From Phenylobacterium sp. RIFCSPHIGHO2_01_FULL_69_31 (lineage in GTDB: Bacteria; Pseudomonadota; Alphaproteobacteria; Caulobacterales; Caulobacteraceae), in the NCBI RefSeq assembly GCF_001824475.1, contig NZ_MHXN01000006.1, positions 138,026 through 193,171 of the forward strand: a stretch of 55,146 bases of DNA. The letters run 5' to 3'. The notes under the pieces are model-generated. The model saw only the letters and a program-made list of their open reading frames with translations, was not told where the DNA came from and ran no database searches. Within the stretch, counting starts at the first letter, position 1, and every line of letters begins with the position of its first letter. Positions 51,551 to 55,146 of the stretch are shown in pieces. The position numbers and the translations under genes are program-made.

Positions 51551-51745
51551 TTACAGGAGCGCGCTTCAAGGGCTGTTCAGGGTCGGGTGATCACATCCGG
51601 CGCGACTGAACAGTCTTGTGGCCGAAGGGTGTGTCTAGGTTTGACGCCAAGCCCCCGTCCGGACCGCCTGGCACGCCCATGACGCCGCGGGGCTGAACCT
51701 GACCTAGCCTCGGGTGTTTACGCCCACGAAGAGGCGCGAAGCACC
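51551..51745. promoter_or_regulatory. Divergent intergenic region, fasciclin/DUF305
   Basis: 195 bases between divergent genes. CTGTTCAG (51573-51580) and CTGAACAG (51606-51613) are perfect inverted arms 25 bases apart, and the second is itself within the short dyad GACTGAACAGTC. TTGACG at 51641-51646 is a possible -35 for the right-hand gene, but no matching -10 was found. Confidence 0.3.
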
Positions 51746-52327
51746 ATGGACCATCAGCAGCCGATGAGCATGGGTTGGGTTCGTTTTGGGGCGATGATCG
51801 CCGTCTCGACGACGATCATGTTCTTCCTGATGTATCAGCTCGTCTACAGCGCCGACCACGCGCTGTTCAGCCTCACCCGCCTGGTCTCGGCGCTGGTGAT
51901 GGCCTGCGTCATGAGCGCGGTGATGCTGGCCTTCATGTGGAAGATGTATCGCCCCACCGCCGCGAAGATCGCCGTGCTTGCGGCGGCGGTCGTCGGCGGG
52001 GTCGTGCTGCTCGCGGTCAACCGCAGCCAAGCGCTGATCGGCGACGTGAACTTCATGAAAGCGATGATCCCGCACCACTCGATCGCCATCAACAACGCTC
52101 GCAAGGCCGACCTCCGCGATCCGCGCGTTCGCTACCTCGCCGACAGGATCACGCGCGACCAGGTGAAGGAGATCGCGGAGATGAAGCTGCTGATCGACGA
52201 CCTCGAAAGGCGAGGACGGCGCGCCGACGAACCGTTGCCGGCGGGACCGGCCTCGCTGACGACTGAGGGCGCGCGTGAAGCCAGGGCGCTCGTCGAGGGC
52301 CGGCTGCTGGCGGAAGAACCCCTCTAG
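51746..52327 (+). CDS. DUF305-containing membrane protein
   Basis: A 193-residue protein with three transmembrane helices (about 10-32, 43-65, 70-90) and a DUF305-type segment: FMKAMIPHHSIAINNARKAD, then VRYLADRITRDQVKEIAEMK. DUF305 proteins are ferritin-like small helical proteins with conserved HH and are sometimes linked to copper handling. The N-terminus is histidine and methionine rich (MDHQQPMSMG), which also suits metal binding. No copper genes are adjacent. Confidence 0.87.
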   Translation: MDHQQPMSMGWVRFGAMIAVSTTIMFFLMYQLVYSADHALFSLTRLVSALVMACVMSAVMLAFMWKMYRPTAAKIAVLAAAVVGGVVLLAVNRSQALIGDVNFMKAMIPHHSIAINNARKADLRDPRVRYLADRITRDQVKEIAEMKLLIDDLERRGRRADEPLPAGPASLTTEGAREARALVEGRLLAEEPL

Positions 52328-52428
52328 CCGCGGCAGGCGCGTCGGCCTTGGGCGGGGGCATTACCTCACAAGTAATGTTCCTGCGGTCGGGGGCGGGAGA
52401 GGATGGCGTCCGTTCAAAGGAGCTTCCG

Positions 52429-52818
52429 ATGTCCGTCTCGTCGACCTCAGCCTTGGAGATCGCCCGCGCCTTCATGAAGGACATGGAGCACCTCGACTAC
52501 GACGCCGCCCTGAAACATGTGGCGGCGGATTGCGAGTACACCAACCCACCGCCGATCGGGACCGTGAGGGGACCGGAGGGAATCCGTGCGGTCCTCGAGC
52601 CCTTCTTCGCGCCGACGCTGGAGAACGAATTCAAGATCCTGCGGGAAGCCTCCGACGGTGAGCGCGTGTTCCTGGAGCGCCTGGATCGGCACCGCCTGGC
52701 GGACAAGTGGGTCGAGTTGCCCGTCACCGGCGTTCTCGAGGTGCGCGGCGGGCGCATCACGTATTGGCGTGACTATTTCGACGGCCAGACCATCCTGAGT
52801 CAGTGGCCCAGCGCCTGA
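52429..52818 (+). CDS. Limonene-epoxide-hydrolase/SnoaL-like protein
   Basis: A 129-residue NTF2-fold protein. LEIARAFMKDMEHLDYDAAL, the pocket region YTNPPPIGTVRGPEGIRAVL, and the closing GVLEVRGGRITYWRDYFDGQT match the limonene-1,2-epoxide hydrolase/SnoaL group. The D-x-R-x-D-like set typical of epoxide hydrolases is partly present (WRDYFD), so the activity is possible but uncertain. ATG 52429 follows AAAGGAG at good spacing and is preferred to a longer frame from 52348. Confidence 0.85.
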   Translation: MSVSSTSALEIARAFMKDMEHLDYDAALKHVAADCEYTNPPPIGTVRGPEGIRAVLEPFFAPTLENEFKILREASDGERVFLERLDRHRLADKWVELPVTGVLEVRGGRITYWRDYFDGQTILSQWPSA

Positions 52819-52831
52819 GCGCCGCCCGGCC

Positions 52832-53875
52832 TTAGACCACCCGCACCCCCGGCGCTCCCGCCACGAGCCGCCCGACCACCGCGGCGCGGTCGAAGCCGCG
52901 CGCCCGGGCCAGCGCCAGGACCGCGTCGGCGGCCTCCGGGGCGGCGGCGATGAGGAGGCCGCCGCTGGTCTGCGGGTCGGTGAGGAGGTCGCGGCGCCAG
53001 GCGGGGAGGGCGCTGGCGAGATCGACGTCGGCCCCGTAGCTGTCCCAGTTGCGGGTGGAGGCGCCGGTGCGCACGCCGGCCTGGACGAAGGCCTCCACGC
53101 CCGCGAGGAGGTTCGGGGCGTCGGCGTCGATCTCGGCGGCGAGGCCGGCGCCGCGGGCCATCTCCAGGGCGTGGCCCAGGAGGCCGAAGCCGGTGACGTC
53201 GGTGACGGCGTGGACGCCGGCGATGTCGGGCAGCTCGCGCCCGAGGACGTTGAGCTGGGTGGTGCTGGCGATCATGGCCGCGTAGCCGGCCGCGTCCAGG
53301 CGCTCCTGCTTGAAGGCGGCGCTGAGCACGCCGACGCCGAGGGCCTTGGTGAGGATGAGGACGTCGCCGGGGCGGCCGCCGCGATTGGTGAGCACGCGAT
53401 CCGGGTGGACGAGGCCCAGGGCCACGAGGCCGTAGATCGGCTCGACGCTGTCGATGGAGTGGCCGCCGGCCACCGGGATGCCGGCCGCCGCGCAGACCGA
53501 GGCGCCGCCGGCGAGGATCTTTCCGATCGTGTCCGGGCTGAGCTTGCCCACCGGCATGCCGACGATGGCGAGGGCGAGGATGGGGCTGGCCCCCATGGCG
53601 TAGACGTCGGAGAGGGCGTTGGTCGCGGCGATGCGGCCGAAGTCGAAGGGATCGTCCACCACCGGCATGAAGAAGTCGGTGGTCGCCACCAGGGCCTGGC
53701 GGTCGTTGAGCCGCCAGACGGCCGCGTCGTCCGAGGTCTCGGTCCCCACCATGAGGTCGGGGAAGGCGGCCGCGGCGGGCATGCGGGAGATGATGTCCTG
53801 CAGCACCGCCGGCGCCAGCTTGCAGCCGCAGCCGCCGCCGTGGGCGAGGGAGGTCAGTCGCAGGGCGTCGGGCAT
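52832..53875 (-). CDS. selD: Selenide, water dikinase
   Basis: A 347-residue enzyme making selenophosphate from selenide and ATP. The N-terminal active-site loop is HGGGCGCK, with cysteine (C16) at the position that is selenocysteine in some species and the catalytic lysine K19. Later family segments are [40 protein letters not shown] and [20 protein letters not shown], all typical. It is divergent from selU with a 38-base gap, so the two are likely co-regulated. Confidence 0.97.
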   Translation of the reverse strand: MPDALRLTSLAHGGGCGCKLAPAVLQDIISRMPAAAAFPDLMVGTETSDDAAVWRLNDRQALVATTDFFMPVVDDPFDFGRIAATNALSDVYAMGASPILALAIVGMPVGKLSPDTIGKILAGGASVCAAAGIPVAGGHSIDSVEPIYGLVALGLVHPDRVLTNRGGRPGDVLILTKALGVGVLSAAFKQERLDAAGYAAMIASTTQLNVLGRELPDIAGVHAVTDVTGFGLLGHALEMARGAGLAAEIDADAPNLLAGVEAFVQAGVRTGASTRNWDSYGADVDLASALPAWRRDLLTDPQTSGGLLIAAAPEAADAVLALARARGFDRAAVVGRLVAGAPGVRVV

Positions 53876-53913
53876 GGGGTCTCCCTTGGGGCGAAGCGCG
53901 CTATAGCACCGCG

Positions 53914-54969
53914 ATGAGCCTCGAGGTCACGCAAGATGTTTCGCCGGCCGCCCTGGCGCGGTTCGACATGGTGATCGACGTGCGCAGCCCGGGGGAGTTC
54001 GCCGAGGACCATGTGCCGGGGGCGGTGAACCTGCCGGTGCTGTCGGACGCCGAGCGGGCGCAGGTGGGCACGGTCTATGTGCAGCAGTCGCGCTTCACGG
54101 CCCGGCGGCTGGGGGCGGCGCACGTGGCGCGCAACGTGGCCCACCACCTGGAGACGGCGCTGGCCGACCGGCCGGGCGGGTTCCGGCCGCTGGTCTATTG
54201 CTGGCGCGGCGGGATGCGTTCGAACGCCATGGCCACGATCCTGTCACAGGTGGGCTGGCGGACCACGGTGCTGGCCGGCGGCTACCGGACCTATCGCCGG
54301 GAGGTGGTAGCGCGGCTGTACGACGGGGACCTCGGCCTGAACTTCGTGCTGCTGGACGGGCAGACGGGGGCGGGCAAGACCGAGATCCTGGGGCGGCTGG
54401 CGGCGCGGGGCGTCCAGACCCTGGACCTGGAGGGGCTGGCCGCGCACCGGGGCTCGCTGTTCGGGGCGATCGCGGGCCGGGCCCAGCCGAGCCAGAAGCT
54501 GTTCGAGAGTCGGCTGTTGGGCGCGCTGGACGCCCTGGACCCGGCGCGCCCGGTGGTAGCGGAGGCGGAGTCCAGCAAGATCGGCGAGCGGATGATCCCG
54601 CCGGCGCTGTGGACGCGGCTGGCTGCGGCGCCGCGCATCGAGCTGAGCGCGGCGCGGGCAGACCGGGCGCGCTACCTCGTGTCGGCCTATGGCGACCTGA
54701 TCGCCGACCGGGCGGCGATGGAGGCGGCGTTCGCGCGCCTGCCCATCCGGCCCAGCGTCGAGCGGCTGGCGGCCTGGCGGGGGATGATCGCATCCGGCGC
54801 CTTCGCGGATCTGGCCGAGGCGATCATGGGGCTGCACTACGACCCCGCCTACGATCGCGCGCGGCGAAAGCACGACCGTCCGCTGCTGGCCACGCTGGAC
54901 GTCGTGCCGACCGACCCGACGAGCCAGGACGCGGCGGCGGCCGCGATCGCCCGACTCGCCGGCGCTTGA
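53914..54969 (+). CDS. selU: tRNA 2-selenouridine synthase
   Basis: A 351-residue enzyme (also named MnmH/YbbB) that replaces sulfur with selenium in 2-thiouridine at the wobble base of certain tRNAs, using selenophosphate from SelD. A rhodanese domain (about 15-130) has the active-site C96 in [12 protein letters not shown], followed by a P-loop domain with [11 protein letters not shown] at 149-159. Full length. The selD-selU pair suggests the organism uses selenium at least for tRNA; selA/selB for selenoproteins are not in this window. Confidence 0.96.
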   Translation: MSLEVTQDVSPAALARFDMVIDVRSPGEFAEDHVPGAVNLPVLSDAERAQVGTVYVQQSRFTARRLGAAHVARNVAHHLETALADRPGGFRPLVYCWRGGMRSNAMATILSQVGWRTTVLAGGYRTYRREVVARLYDGDLGLNFVLLDGQTGAGKTEILGRLAARGVQTLDLEGLAAHRGSLFGAIAGRAQPSQKLFESRLLGALDALDPARPVVAEAESSKIGERMIPPALWTRLAAAPRIELSAARADRARYLVSAYGDLIADRAAMEAAFARLPIRPSVERLAAWRGMIASGAFADLAEAIMGLHYDPAYDRARRKHDRPLLATLDVVPTDPTSQDAAAAAIARLAGA

Positions 54970-55025
54970 CGCCCGCCCCCCACGGCGCGACTCTGAAGTG
55001 AACAATGATCACAGGGAGAAGGGCC

Positions 55026-55146
55026 ATGGCTGACGGTTCGGTCGCGGGCGTCACGTCGCTGAAGGGCAAGGTCAGCGCCGAGGAGTGGCAGGCCCGGGTG
55101 GACCTGGCGGCGCTGTACCGCCTGGTGGCGATGCATGGGTGGGACG
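55026..55146 (+). CDS. Class II aldolase/adducin family protein (5' part)
   Basis: Only the first 40 codons are in the window; the gene runs off the right edge. The start GTG-free ATG 55026 follows AGGGAGAAGG. The sequence SAEEWQARVDLAALYRLVAM followed by HGW is the usual N-terminus of class II aldolase/adducin-domain proteins of the kind found in alphaproteobacteria, which are zinc-type aldolase relatives. Specific substrate cannot be judged from this piece. Confidence 0.8.
   Translation, partial: MADGSVAGVTSLKGKVSAEEWQARVDLAALYRLVAMHGWD

Noticed and set aside
55026..55146. Calling a specific enzyme for the right-edge gene
   Set aside because: Only 40 codons are visible, enough for the class II aldolase/adducin family but not for a substrate.

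Overview
The window is GC-rich, tightly packed DNA from an alphaproteobacterium, most likely Caulobacteraceae (Caulobacter/Phenylobacterium type). This rests on the mreB-mreC-mreD-mrdA-rodA rod-shape cluster, paired DUF2336 proteins, RTX proteins sharing a C-terminal end, HWE and degenerate hybrid histidine kinases, and a CtrA-like box. It is an inference from gene content; no rRNA or tRNA gene was seen. About 50 genes are described, mostly chromosomal housekeeping, with two accessory stretches (about 0.7-4.7 kb and 48.2-50.2 kb).

Layout. 0-0.9 kb: little coding, one possible small membrane peptide and a broken copy of the start of the gene at 4.7 kb. 0.9-4.6 kb: a GNAT acetyltransferase and two paralogous RTX calcium-binding proteins with duplicated upstream DNA. 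4.7-8.6 kb: a VTT membrane protein, leuA behind a leucine-rich leader peptide and competing RNA stems, an EamA transporter and a PhnA-like protein. 8.7-10.1 kb: modAB behind a ModE-like operator, with no modC beside them. 10.4-16.4 kb: the elongasome genes mreBCD-mrdA-rodA. 16.4-25.2 kb: alpha/beta hydrolases, MFS transporters, an amidase, a frameshifted class III aminotransferase and an AHL-lactonase-like hydrolase. 25.3-30.3 kb: oxidoreductases; a DoxX/FMN-reductase/dioxygenase operon divergent from a LysR regulator; an ArsR-SRPBCC pair with a perfect 24-bp palindrome over the ArsR start. 30.4-36.0 kb: paired membrane proteins with a clear terminator, pncC-hemerythrin, a ThiO-like oxidase, an acyl-CoA dehydrogenase and a TonB-like protein. 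36.1-46.6 kb: transglycosylase and signalling genes (single-domain response regulator, HWE kinase, hybrid kinase lacking its phospho-accepting histidine, Hpt protein, two DUF2336 proteins) interleaved with a CoA-transferase, NUDIX hydrolase and NAD kinase. 46.7-55.1 kb: glpK, an unknown three-gene cassette, TetR, fasciclin, DUF305, an LEH-like protein, divergent selD/selU and the start of a class II aldolase gene.

How genes work together. MreB, MreC, MreD, PBP2 and RodA form the lateral-wall elongation machine. ModA and ModB are two thirds of a molybdate importer. SelD makes selenophosphate that SelU uses on tRNA. The HWE kinase and overlapping receiver gene look like a cognate pair. DoxX, FMN reductase and DODA dioxygenase look like a LysR-controlled redox or aromatic-stress unit.

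The best candidates for something undescribed are the 48.7-50.2 kb cassette (glycine-zipper protein, tandem C2-like repeat protein, small beta-rich protein), the RTX pair flanked by a partial gene duplication, the leuA leader, and the histidine-less hybrid kinase. All functions are inferred from motifs recognised by eye; no database search was run.
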